Origin: Abiotrophia defectiva ATCC 49176
Lineage (GTDB): Bacteria; Bacillota; Bacilli; Lactobacillales; Aerococcaceae
Length of the DNA: 64,000 nucleotides
Direction of reading: 5' to 3'
Assembly: GCF_037041345.1 (NCBI RefSeq)
Contig: NZ_CP146287.1
Location: 1,677,501 to 1,741,500, forward strand
Positions within the stretch are counted from its first letter, which is position 1. The number at the start of each line of letters is the position of its first letter. A model generated the notes under the pieces. That model was not told the DNA's origin. It saw nothing but the letters and a program-made list of their open reading frames with translations, and searched no databases. A program made the position numbers and the translations under genes. Positions 50,353 to 58,336 of the stretch are shown here, in pieces.

Positions 50353-50934
50353 TTATTTAGTGGTAGGCAGGTCCGCGGTGAATGCGTCAATGAACGCTTG
50401 CCCGCTTGAAGGAGTTGTTCCACCTGTGCCTGACGGAGTGGCTCCACTGAACGACGGTTCTTGTTTGGTAGCCGGACTTGGCTCTGATACGAACAAGAAC
50501 GATTTAGATTCTTGCAGGCCCTTTAGCTGCTCTTCTAAGCCACCAAGTGTGCCTTTGTCATCGATAGTCAGCTTTGTACGGTCTAACAAGCCACGGACAA
50601 TGTTGGTGTCATGCACCTTGCCAGCAAGGGCCAGGTCTACTGCATGATTTAGGTTTGTGTCCTTGATTTGCTGCTCATAGTCAGCTTTCTCTTGTTTGTA
50701 CTTGGACTCTAATTCCTCGTACTTCTTAGTTAATTCGGCATTGTCTTCCGAGCCTTTCTTGAGCTCTTTAATGTCCTTGTCGCGGGCCGCCAACTGGGTC
50801 TCTAATGCTTTCTTGCTCTCCTCTGCAGCGGACAGTTTAGCATTTACCTCGGTTAGTGATTTGCCATGCTCGGCCATTACTTTCTCAATCTGCTCTTCGG
50901 TCAAGCCTAGAGCGCGTAATTCTTCACGCTTCAT
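50353..50934 (-). CDS. Capsid scaffolding protein (GP20-like)
   Basis: 193 aa; a strongly charged coiled coil (LSAAEESKKALETQLAARDK, LESKYKQEKADYEQQI) is followed by a flexible Gly/Ser/Thr/Pro tail and a short C-terminal helix that would bind the capsid. The leader upstream (50945-51060) is predicted to be structured. Confidence 0.88.
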   Translation of the reverse strand: MKREELRALGLTEEQIEKVMAEHGKSLTEVNAKLSAAEESKKALETQLAARDKDIKELKKGSEDNAELTKKYEELESKYKQEKADYEQQIKDTNLNHAVDLALAGKVHDTNIVRGLLDRTKLTIDDKGTLGGLEEQLKGLQESKSFLFVSEPSPATKQEPSFSGATPSGTGGTTPSSGQAFIDAFTADLPTTK

Positions 50935-50959
50935 AAAACATCTTCCCTTCGTTTTTATT

Positions 50960-51030
50960 CGGTGTTACGGCACCGGAGAAATAAAAAATAAGCAGTTTAT
51001 GCCGTCATGCTCAGGACGGTTGACCGTAAC
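50960..51030 (-). ncRNA. Candidate structured RNA leader with pseudoknot
   Basis: Transcribed strand, 5' to 3': GTTACGG (51030-51024), hairpin CCGTC/GACGG (51019-51002), hairpin CGGTG/CACCG (50975-50960). The loop of the last hairpin, CCGTAA, is complementary to the upstream GTTACGG, so hairpin and loop could form a pseudoknot. It lies between the immunity gene terminator and the scaffold start. It also contains a GTG frame of 14 codons behind GGAGGTGAT (51060-51052), not judged a gene. Confidence 0.35.
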
Positions 51031-51073
51031 GCTGGTCTGCGAGATATTGGATCACCTCCGTTTTTGGGGCAAA

Positions 51074-51096
51074 GAAAAAGCACCTCGAAAGGTGCT
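51074..51096 (-). terminator. Terminator after the 64-aa gene
   Basis: Minus strand stem AGCACCT / AGGTGCT with a TTCG tetraloop and TTTTTC. It separates the MuF/immunity pair from scaffold and capsid. Confidence 0.85.
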
Positions 51097-51100
51097 AGAA

Positions 51101-51295
51101 TTAGGCGACCATACGACCAATGAGTTCGTAGGCCTTTTCTTCTGTTATTTCTTCAAAATGGACATAGTCACTTACTAGAATCTTGTCTCTCCAGTATATG
51201 CTTGGCTTCCATCCATTCTCATAAACGTACATAGTATCAACATCAAATTTGAGTACCTTAGGATTTTCAGTTGTGGTTACATAGTATGCTTTCAC
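51101..51295 (-). CDS. Candidate immunity/antitoxin protein (64 aa)
   Basis: GTG start at 51295; the AAGGTGAT site overlaps the stop of the MuF gene 10 nt upstream, so the two are coupled. The acidic product (MKAYYVTTTENPKVLKFDVD ... VHFEEITEEKAYELIGRMVA) is not a known virion protein. A small acidic gene directly after a toxin-tipped MuF protein and ended by a terminator is the expected place for an immunity gene. Function is inferred from context only. Confidence 0.6.
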   Translation of the reverse strand: MKAYYVTTTENPKVLKFDVDTMYVYENGWKPSIYWRDKILVSDYVHFEEITEEKAYELIGRMVA

Positions 51296-51305
51296 TTAAA
51301 TCACC

Positions 51306-53027
51306 TTATTTCGATTTGATTCTATCTATGCCCTTAGGCGGTTTGAGTTTTTTGCTAAGTTCAAACATTTCCTTATCAATCTTCAGCTTCTCTTCCTCGC
51401 TGATTCCATCTCTTCGAGATTTTTCATAAAGCTTATGCAATTCACCGTTCTTCAGGTCGAAACTTTCCTTGGTATGGTATTGCATCTCAAACGAAACTCC
51501 ATCCTTTTCCAGGGTCGTATTGACCCCCTTATAAGGGACTGGCAGAGGCCAAGTATTTTTCACTTTGATTATACCATATTCTCCAGAATTTAAAAGCTTA
51601 TTCATCGTTTCATAGTTTTCTACAAACGATTCATCATCAAAAATAGTGGTATACCTTAGGATATCATTTATTTTATCAGCAGCTCTTCTCAAACTTATTC
51701 CTTCGCTTATTGAATCAGAAATAATTTTACGAGCCAGTGATTCCTGCGACTTCAGACGAAATTCGAGCCCGGCCAGATAACCATCAGACTCCTTGGCCAT
51801 CCTTTTCATATCTTTAGTTATGGCCCTCTCAACCTTAGCTATCTCAGCCAATTTTTCTTTACTCAAGGAATCCGCTTGGTGTTTGTCGGGTTCGGATGGC
51901 GAATTACGTATAGCCTGCACCTGTTCCACGGTTTGTAGACCATACTTCTCGCTTAACTCTCTAGCCCGGTCTGCATACATTTGCACGACCTCGTCAAGAG
52001 ACGGCTTGCGACCAGAGGCAGATTGACCATCCTGGTCTGCATCGCTGCTAGAATCATCAGGCGAACCATAGCCGTGAGATTCCAAGAATTTTGTCTCTTC
52101 CTCAGGAGTTGTCGGTATAATCTTGCTCCGGCAGTGCACATGGAAAGGCGGTGCGGTGGTGCCTGGTGCAAAATCATCCATGAGATAGACTTTGTTGTTT
52201 TGATGTCGGCAAATAGCTGACGTCTTGGAGTCCAGGATAGCTTCAATCTTGTATGTCTTGGCTCCTAGCGCCTTATACATGTCATAGTTCGCCATGGTGT
52301 TGTAAGCAGTCATTTCAGTTCGCACCAGGCGCTCAGCATTATGTCTTGCTACACCTGTCCGTTTGCGAAGTTCCAGGACCGTCTTATCGAGACTCCAGCC
52401 ACCAGTGAACGCCTTATCCAATGTTTCTCGAATTGAATTAAAGTGTTCTTGCCCTTGGGTCCATACCCGGCTAGAAAACTCTTTCCCTGACCATTTAGAC
52501 GACATCCGACGAAGAATCAGGTCATCATTAAGTTTGATAGCAGGTTTGATAGATAATATGCCAGCTTGCGCCATATCCTTACCCACCTGAGCAGAGGTCT
52601 TGATATAGCCACTAGCGAGCCCTTTTCCAACCGTTGCTGAGATTGCCCCAGAGCTAGAATAAACTTCCCTCGTCTTGCGCTGTATCTCGTGAATCATCGC
52701 TTGCTTGCGAGAGATGCGGTGACGATAAGATAAGGCGTCTAATAACGCAGGGTCAGTCTTTGGATCTAAGGCCATTTCTCTGAACCGTGCCAGGTTGACG
52801 TTCTGAAATTCTTTCAGTTCGTCATCTGTCAGATACTTCATCGCATCTGCTTGAGTCATCCGGTTATCTTGAGCATACCGTGAATAGAAAGTGTGAATCT
52901 CTTTGACCAGGTCATCTTCAAGGATGGCCAGCTGATCATTGATTCGCTTAATCGTTTCGTCTTCGGTTGCTCGCATAAGAGAGTCTTGGAGTGACGCTCG
53001 TTTCAGCCAGTAATTATGGCTAACCAT
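51306..53027 (-). CDS. MuF-type minor head protein with C-terminal RelA/SpoT-like toxin domain
   Basis: 573 aa. Residues about 190-305 form the SPP1 gp7/MuF domain (RLVRTEMTAYNTMANYDMYK, SKTSAICRHQN, PFHVHCRSKIIP), which places the protein inside the head near the portal. After a linker (about 310-395), residues 415-540 carry (p)ppGpp-synthetase motifs: Arg424-x-Lys426-x3-Ser430-x3-Lys434, Asp455 in INDILRYT, Tyr499 in YKGVN, Glu514 in FEMQYHT and His531 in LHKLYE. The Asp-to-Tyr (44) and Tyr-to-Glu (15) spacings equal those I recall for the Rel synthetase. It is probably an injected nucleotidyltransferase toxin, paired with the 64-aa protein downstream. Confidence 0.8.
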   Translation of the reverse strand: MVSHNYWLKRASLQDSLMRATEDETIKRINDQLAILEDDLVKEIHTFYSRYAQDNRMTQADAMKYLTDDELKEFQNVNLARFREMALDPKTDPALLDALSYRHRISRKQAMIHEIQRKTREVYSSSGAISATVGKGLASGYIKTSAQVGKDMAQAGILSIKPAIKLNDDLILRRMSSKWSGKEFSSRVWTQGQEHFNSIRETLDKAFTGGWSLDKTVLELRKRTGVARHNAERLVRTEMTAYNTMANYDMYKALGAKTYKIEAILDSKTSAICRHQNNKVYLMDDFAPGTTAPPFHVHCRSKIIPTTPEEETKFLESHGYGSPDDSSSDADQDGQSASGRKPSLDEVVQMYADRARELSEKYGLQTVEQVQAIRNSPSEPDKHQADSLSKEKLAEIAKVERAITKDMKRMAKESDGYLAGLEFRLKSQESLARKIISDSISEGISLRRAADKINDILRYTTIFDDESFVENYETMNKLLNSGEYGIIKVKNTWPLPVPYKGVNTTLEKDGVSFEMQYHTKESFDLKNGELHKLYEKSRRDGISEEEKLKIDKEMFELSKKLKPPKGIDRIKSK

Positions 53028-53033
53028 CGATTA

Positions 53034-54488
53034 TCACTCCTTTTCTTTTGACTTCTCGTCCTCTTCCGGCGGGTGGTCGTGTCCATGGCTATTGAAATTA
53101 TAATCGTCCTGCTTCTCAGCATTCTGCTTATTCTCTTCTTCCAGTCGTGCCTCAACTTCAGGCGTGTACCATGGATGCTGCTCTCGAATCGTGCGAGCGT
53201 CTAAGATACCAACAGAGTTTTGTGCGTCTTGAATAGCCTCTGACTCGTTTGTGATCACATCTCGGTTGAAGGTGTAATGGAACAACTTCATATCCACTAC
53301 TAGCCCTGTCCGGTTCTTGATATGATTCACCACGAACCACATCAAATGAATAATCGCACTCTGCAGACCATTCTCAAAATCGTTAGCATCTAAATCAAGG
53401 TCTGTAAATCGCCATTTTAGAGCCTGGCCACTAGCGTTACCTAAGTTCTCGTCTTGAGTGTCGATAGCCCGACCGGCCTCGTATAGCATCTTACGACTAC
53501 GCGCGATTTCTGACTCAACGGCCTCTGTGTTAATGTCTGCTTGGAGTTTATCAACACCGCCTTTGTCTAAAACTTTGATAGTTTTGTATATATTGAGGTT
53601 AGAAAGAAACTCTTTCAAAGGCTCACCAGAATAGCCTCTTAGCACATAAATGAATTTAGGAATATCCGCTAGCAAGTCCGCATTGACCGACGCCTGCAGC
53701 TCTAGGTTGTCGATGATAGACTTGACTTGGTCCAAGAACGATTGCTCGTTCTCGTTGTATTTGAACACGATGAGCGGCACTCGTTCCCAGTTGTAATTAT
53801 GAACCTGTCCAGTTTCATCCATGTAGCGAAAATGAGGCTGAATGCCGTCATACGCCTTGTTAGGTTGCAAATGCCCTGACTCCCATTTGTAATAGGTGAT
53901 ACCCTCGGTATCCCAATACTCAACGTGAATCTCTTGTTTCTTACCTAGCAAGGTGTAGACCTCTTGATTGTAGATTCGCAAGAAAGCGTCCACTACCTCT
54001 CGCCTTTCATCAGCGTAGAAAGGAATCACCTGTTCACCAGGAATCTTAGTCATACGAAGTGAGCCTTCCTCGTCATAATAGACCAGGCCGTAAGATACAC
54101 CTTTAATAACAGCATCGCGTCCCACTGATTTTAGGTTACGAAGGAAGTGCTCATCGAAGAACTCGTCAATAAACTCTTTGACCTTCAATTCTTCTTCCGA
54201 ATCGTTGCCGTACATTACGCTAGGTGCTTTCGAAAGCAAGTAGCCAACCTTTTGGTCCACCAGTTTTCTAAAAAGCCCCAGGCGCAGTCTACTGTTCGAT
54301 TTCCAAGACACATCCTGCATCTTCCGCTCGATGTCGGTGTGATTGCGATAGTATTCATTCGCTTTGTGCAGCAATCTATACCGTTCGCTACCAAGGTGAC
54401 GATTGACCTCTATTTCTAAGATGGATTTCTCATCCACATCAAGTGCAATTAACATTCGCTCCTTGAGCCAGTCAAACCATTTCGCCAT
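53034..54488 (-). CDS. Portal protein (SPP1 gp6 family)
   Basis: 484 aa; dodecameric ring for DNA passage at the head vertex. VGYLLSKAPSVMYGNDSEEE, KIPGEQVIPFYADERREVVD and NASGQALKWRFTDLDLDAND are characteristic of SPP1-type portals. AAAGGAG site; the next gene starts just after the stop. Confidence 0.92.
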   Translation of the reverse strand: MAKWFDWLKERMLIALDVDEKSILEIEVNRHLGSERYRLLHKANEYYRNHTDIERKMQDVSWKSNSRLRLGLFRKLVDQKVGYLLSKAPSVMYGNDSEEELKVKEFIDEFFDEHFLRNLKSVGRDAVIKGVSYGLVYYDEEGSLRMTKIPGEQVIPFYADERREVVDAFLRIYNQEVYTLLGKKQEIHVEYWDTEGITYYKWESGHLQPNKAYDGIQPHFRYMDETGQVHNYNWERVPLIVFKYNENEQSFLDQVKSIIDNLELQASVNADLLADIPKFIYVLRGYSGEPLKEFLSNLNIYKTIKVLDKGGVDKLQADINTEAVESEIARSRKMLYEAGRAIDTQDENLGNASGQALKWRFTDLDLDANDFENGLQSAIIHLMWFVVNHIKNRTGLVVDMKLFHYTFNRDVITNESEAIQDAQNSVGILDARTIREQHPWYTPEVEARLEEENKQNAEKQDDYNFNSHGHDHPPEEDEKSKEKE

Positions 54489-54504
54489 TATTTCACTCCT
54501 TTAC

Positions 54505-55779
54505 TTAATCCCACGAGGTCGAGATGCTAGGTTGGCGCATATCGTTTTCGAATGCGTATCTTGTGGCATCAATCGTGTGGTCGTTTACTTCTTCTAGTTT
54601 AGATTTAGGATTACCGTCTCGGTCGACTGCGTAATCAGCAGACTCAAACTCTCTTGCGAGGTTTGGTGTGCGTTTTGGGTCGATGATAATTTCGTACAGA
54701 TCATCAAGCCAGCGTTCACCATACTCTCGACTATCTGGCCCTTTTTTAGCACCTCTGACGCGCGATATGCCGTGCTCATAGATTAACTCATCTATGGACT
54801 TTGGCTCGGCACTATCCGCAGTTATTTCGACCTGGTTGTAGCCTTTGCTCTTCAGCCACTCACCAAGAGCACGGTTGCTAATCTTAACGCCATAATGTTC
54901 GTCCATGGCATAGATACGACGCTTCTTCTTGTCGTAGTGCCACCTTACAAAGGCCAGAGGGTCGTTAGCATAACCAAAGTCCACACCTTGGCGGATATTA
55001 TCAAACGAATTGTATAGCTCGTCGGATATGGTTTGGAATACCAAGTTCTCGAATGGTGATACCCCTGACCCGACTGCCTCTCCACCATACTCCCAGTCAT
55101 AGGCACGTTGCGAGCGTTCCTTTGTGGCCTCCGCTTCCTCGATAAAGGCTTGGCTTATCCAAGGATTGTCCAGGTAGGTCGAGTGGTGCACGAACGTATT
55201 GCTAGGCAGCAGCGCGGTGTTGTATTTCTTGTTAACCCAGGATTGTTTTCGTTTGGGCGGATTGTACGTGTAAAAAAACTTATAAAAAAGACCTTCAGGC
55301 AATTCGCCACGAAGGATAGAGTTAGTCACAATTTTAATTTCATCCTCAGCCTTAAACTCGGCCAACTCTTCCACCCAAGCAATGGCGTAAGGAAAACGGC
55401 TGGACTTCAAGGACTTGAGCCGGTTAGGATCTTGCAAGCCTCGGAAGATAATTTGATTCCCGCGAGGTACATAAGTTATTTTGAGCGGGGACTTGTTGAT
55501 TTTGAACAGGTGTCTCACGCCCTGTTCTTCAATGGCCCACATGATTTGCTCGAACACAGATTCTTGCAGGTCGCGGTCCACCTTACGAATACAGACGGCG
55601 TTCACCGCGTATCGCATTATCATTTGGACGATGATATGCGCAATGTCAGACGACTTACCGGAGCCACGACCACCCTTACACACAACGTGTAGCTTGGCAG
55701 GGTCAAAGGCCGCACGCCAAACCGAATGAAAGGCTTTTGGGATAAAGTCGCTCATCCGCTTTTTATTCGCCATCATCAT
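54505..55779 (-). CDS. Terminase large subunit (PBSX/XtmB type)
   Basis: 424 aa from the ATG at 55779, the first of three consecutive ATGs; the longer frame to 55827 overlaps TerS without a ribosome site. ATPase Walker A GGRGSGKS (about residues 36-43), Walker B-like AIAWVEELAEF, and the nuclease domain starting GVDFGYANDPLAF. It translocates DNA into the head and cuts concatemers. Confidence 0.92.
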   Translation of the reverse strand: MMMANKKRMSDFIPKAFHSVWRAAFDPAKLHVVCKGGRGSGKSSDIAHIIVQMIMRYAVNAVCIRKVDRDLQESVFEQIMWAIEEQGVRHLFKINKSPLKITYVPRGNQIIFRGLQDPNRLKSLKSSRFPYAIAWVEELAEFKAEDEIKIVTNSILRGELPEGLFYKFFYTYNPPKRKQSWVNKKYNTALLPSNTFVHHSTYLDNPWISQAFIEEAEATKERSQRAYDWEYGGEAVGSGVSPFENLVFQTISDELYNSFDNIRQGVDFGYANDPLAFVRWHYDKKKRRIYAMDEHYGVKISNRALGEWLKSKGYNQVEITADSAEPKSIDELIYEHGISRVRGAKKGPDSREYGERWLDDLYEIIIDPKRTPNLAREFESADYAVDRDGNPKSKLEEVNDHTIDATRYAFENDMRQPSISTSWD

Positions 55780-56239
55780 CACCGATTCCAATGTCGTCGA
55801 TGAATTGAACCATGCCAGTAACGTCAATCTCTTTCCGGTCTAGGTAAGCCCCGTTGACCTTGAGAATATGATCTAGCGACCGTTGACGTTCTTCAATCGT
55901 CGGTGTGAATTCATATACTGTCTCCGTGACGGTCTCTTCTTCGACCTGGTCACCAACATACACCTTCACGTTCTTCTTAGTCTGCCCTTGCTGAATTTCC
56001 CCTCGGGCAATACTGGCAGAAATAGCCAAGGCCTCGGCGACACTCATTGCTCGTTCTTCGAAGACTTCTTGAGCTCGCTTGCTGATGTATTCAGAAACCT
56101 TAACATTTCTCAACAATCTGCTTCCGATACTCTCGGCGGTTTTCTTCGAATAACCAGCCTCAATAGCCGATTTAGTAGCATTACCACTGATGATGTACTC
56201 ATCGGCGAATTTCTTTTGCCTAAGCGATAATTCCGTCAT
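55763..56239 (-). CDS. Terminase small subunit (XtmA/Terminase_2)
   Basis: 158 aa; LSLRQKKFADEYIISGNATK and AIEAGYSKKTAESIGSRLL are the conserved DNA-binding HTH of this family. A linker and a C-terminal segment rich in Asp follow. GGAGGTGATGG precedes the ATG; it overlaps TerL by 17 nt. Confidence 0.92.
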   Translation of the reverse strand: MTELSLRQKKFADEYIISGNATKSAIEAGYSKKTAESIGSRLLRNVKVSEYISKRAQEVFEERAMSVAEALAISASIARGEIQQGQTKKNVKVYVGDQVEEETVTETVYEFTPTIEERQRSLDHILKVNGAYLDRKEIDVTGMVQFIDDIGIGDDDGE

Positions 56240-56267
56240 TTTCCATCACCTCCGAATTTATAAACAA

Positions 56268-56299
56268 AAAGCCCAGCTGATAGGGGTCAGCTCGGCTTT
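56268..56299 (-). terminator. Terminator in the leader of the late operon
   Basis: Minus strand stem AAAGCCGAGCTGA / TCAGCTGGGCTTT with a 6-nt loop and TTG/TTTA. It lies between the candidate late promoter and terS, so it either ends early transcripts from the ArpU gene or attenuates late ones. Confidence 0.8.
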
Positions 56300-56378
56300 C
56301 TGCGTCAGGAATTCTCCTTGAAGAAAAAGGAAGACAAATTAGAATCAAGTAGGCTAACTTCCAATTTATCACACTATC

Positions 56379-56408
56379 ATTCTATCACCTTTAGGATGAC
56401 AGCTTCAA
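56379..56408 (-). promoter_or_regulatory. Candidate late promoter
   Basis: Minus strand -35 TTGAAG (56408-56403), 18-bp spacer, -10 TAGAAT (56384-56379), followed by a 140-nt leader to terS. Nearby GGTGTC and GGTGAT repeats could be ArpU contacts. Confidence 0.45.
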
Positions 56409-56427
56409 GACACCTTTTTGACACCCC

Positions 56428-56934
56428 TCATTCAAAATCATCGAATGAAGTGATGCCCCATAGCAGCGTCGATAGCTCATCGAAAGCTTTATTGAGATAG
56501 CGATATACTGTCCGCTCGTCCACACCGTAATATTCAGCCATATCGACTGCAGTGTGCTTATCTGATCCGACATACATTTGATAGACGGTCTTCCATCGTC
56601 TTAGCATCATTTCGGTATCTCGTTCAGCCAGTTCGTGATAGGCCCGGAAGATGCTATCGAAGTAGTCCAGCATTTTAGCTGTCCGGGCCTTGTACTTCAT
56701 CAGAGTGTTCAGTGTCAGCTCCTGTGGATCATAGACGGAATCCTCATAGACTTCTAAATCTTCCACGATTGTATCGCAGTGCACTCTCAGCATGCGATAG
56801 TTCTTGACTAATAGCGTTGTATTCCGTAAGCGGTAATCTTTCAACTCTTTGGCTTTACGTTTCTGGTCCTTATCGAGTTCAGATTTAACTACCTGAGAGA
56901 TGACGGTAAGCTGTTCTTTAGTAAGATGCTCCAT
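56428..56934 (-). CDS. ArpU-family late transcription regulator
   Basis: 168 aa from the ATG at 56934. A helical N-terminal half precedes a C-terminal sigma-like HTH: KHTAVDMAEYYGVDERTVYR YLNKAFDEL (about residues 128-157). ArpU/RinA-type proteins switch on the late operon; this one lies right before terminase, as usual. GAGGAGG site. Confidence 0.82.
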   Translation of the reverse strand: MEHLTKEQLTVISQVVKSELDKDQKRKAKELKDYRLRNTTLLVKNYRMLRVHCDTIVEDLEVYEDSVYDPQELTLNTLMKYKARTAKMLDYFDSIFRAYHELAERDTEMMLRRWKTVYQMYVGSDKHTAVDMAEYYGVDERTVYRYLNKAFDELSTLLWGITSFDDFE

Positions 56935-57122
56935 CAATCATCCTCCTCGCTATAAATCAACCCAGCACAGAGGTCGAATTGGCGGGCTTCGTATACCAGC
57001 TCATTATACCGCTTAGGATTATCATAGGCGTGCTTCATCGCTTGTCTACGGTACTGTTGAGCCTTTCTCTTAAGGAAGTCTCGATGCTCTTTACGGACCT
57101 TAGTTTCTAACTTATCTGCCAT
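56934..57122 (-). CDS. Small basic phage protein, unknown function
   Basis: 62 aa from the ATG at 57122, overlapping the end of the DUF3310 gene behind GAGGAG. Lys/Arg-rich helix (KHRDFL-like RKEHRDFLKRKAQQYRRQAM), then YNELVYEARQFDLCAGLIYS. No family recognised. Confidence 0.6.
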   Translation of the reverse strand: MADKLETKVRKEHRDFLKRKAQQYRRQAMKHAYDNPKRYNELVYEARQFDLCAGLIYSEEDD

Positions 57123-57621
57123 TTGCTTCACGCTCCTCGTATTCGCGTAGTCGGCGCATCACTTCATCGCCTTTGTCGTAGTCTTGCAGTCCGTTCTTGT
57201 CAGGGTATCTGTGATAGTAACGAGCAGCAATCATCCGCATACCTGTTCTAAACTCGTTGAACGGATACTGGTGATAGAAAATCTCGAAAAGGTCCATGTC
57301 ACCTTGGTTGTAATGTCCTGGCTGGATTACGTCGGATTCAGTCTTTGCTTCCTCATCCACCTTATCAGCCTTAGGTATCTTCACACGAATGACATCAACT
57401 GCCAAGCCAATGGATTCCAACGATTCAGAGAACGAGATGCACTTATAGCCGGTATTCCCAACAATGTAGACAGGTTCTTTTGTTACGTCGACGACGATTC
57501 TAGGAGTCCATTCAGTAGGAAGATTACGGTTGTTCCAAATCCAACCCCTCTCTTCAAGACGTTGCATCAAATATGTATACTGTTCAAAGTTTTCGCAATA
57601 CCAAATTTTATATTCAGCCAT
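57112..57621 (-). CDS. DUF3310-containing phage protein
   Basis: 169 aa. The C-terminal part (about 95-160) is DUF3310: VIQPGHYNQGDMDLFEIFYH and RMIAARYYHRYPDKNGLQDY, often called SaV-like or nucleotide-kinase-like and common in phage replication modules. The N-terminal part is a separate small domain (YKIWYCENFEQYTYLMQRLE). Function unknown. Confidence 0.78.
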   Translation of the reverse strand: MAEYKIWYCENFEQYTYLMQRLEERGWIWNNRNLPTEWTPRIVVDVTKEPVYIVGNTGYKCISFSESLESIGLAVDVIRVKIPKADKVDEEAKTESDVIQPGHYNQGDMDLFEIFYHQYPFNEFRTGMRMIAARYYHRYPDKNGLQDYDKGDEVMRRLREYEEREANGR

Positions 57622-57623
57622 TT

Positions 57624-57860
57624 TTATCTCTCCTTCAATTCTTCTAACAGATCTGGTCGGAATCCGAACCAGTGCTTGTCGCCATCGTCCACTACTACCA
57701 CAGGTAGATTTTGATAGCCTAGGCGCTTGATATAATCCAAGCTAAGCTCGTCTTTCGTGACGTCATAGGCGGTATACGGAATGCCGTTTTCATGTAACCA
57801 GCGCTTAGTAAACTCGCACTGCATGCAGTTTGGCTTTGAATATACGGTAATATTACTCAT
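57624..57860 (-). CDS. Glutaredoxin-like protein (NrdH type)
   Basis: 78 aa from the ATG at 57860, whose ATGAGTAA overlaps the MazG stop. Thioredoxin fold with redox pair Cys12-x-x-Cys15 in KPNCMQCEFTK, LPVVVV cis-Pro strand and HWFGFRPDLLEEL. Likely electron donor for ribonucleotide reductase during phage replication. Confidence 0.9.
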   Translation of the reverse strand: MSNITVYSKPNCMQCEFTKRWLHENGIPYTAYDVTKDELSLDYIKRLGYQNLPVVVVDDGDKHWFGFRPDLLEELKER

Positions 57861-58146
57861 CTTTAACGAACACCCCATCCACTACTTTGCCGGTACGGTT
57901 CTTAATCTCGTCATAAGCCGATGCCAGGCATTGCTCCAAGGTCAGACCACGTTGTAAACAGTAACCAATTAGCACGACAGTGATGTCTCCAACTGCATCC
58001 ACCTCAGCAGAGAAATCATTGACTATACGAGCTTCGGCCAGCTCATAGATCTCTTCATGCAGTTTTTGTAGTTGACCTAAGCCATCTCCTTCGGCAAGGT
58101 CTCGGTCAAAGAACCATTGATTCACTTTTTCGATTAAATCATTCAT
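57853..58146 (-). CDS. MazG-like nucleotide pyrophosphohydrolase
   Basis: 97 aa from the ATG at 58146. The metal-binding helix pattern LHEEIYELAEA and VDAVGDITVVLIGYC is that of all-alpha NTP pyrophosphatases. It may sanitise or adjust the nucleotide pool. It overlaps both neighbours by a few bases. Confidence 0.85.
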   Translation of the reverse strand: MNDLIEKVNQWFFDRDLAEGDGLGQLQKLHEEIYELAEARIVNDFSAEVDAVGDITVVLIGYCLQRGLTLEQCLASAYDEIKNRTGKVVDGVFVKDE

Positions 58147-58336
58147 TGTCAATCTCCTCTTCTAAGATTTCGTTTAATTTATGAAGACCTTTAATTAACT
58201 CATCAATTTGATCTCCAAGATGTCTTTTCTCGCGTCTTCGTTTGATGATTTTTTTAATCATCATTTCCACTACTGTCCAGGTGGTTGCCCAAATAACAGT
58301 GTTTATAATTATCCGAATGGTCGTGTTCATGTCCAT
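58139..58336 (-). CDS. Small membrane protein (65 aa)
   Basis: One hydrophobic helix (IRIIINTVIWATTWTVVEMM), then a basic segment (KKIIKRRREKRH) and an acidic coiled-coil end. It overlaps the RusA stop and the MazG-like start. Function unknown. Confidence 0.6.
   Translation of the reverse strand: MDMNTTIRIIINTVIWATTWTVVEMMIKKIIKRRREKRHLGDQIDELIKGLHKLNEILEEEIDNE

Noticed and set aside
50990-51060. Fourteen-codon GTG frame behind GGAGGTGAT upstream of the scaffold gene
   Set aside because: Too short, with the GTG inside the ribosome site itself. The stretch shows RNA pairing instead, so it is described as a candidate structured leader.
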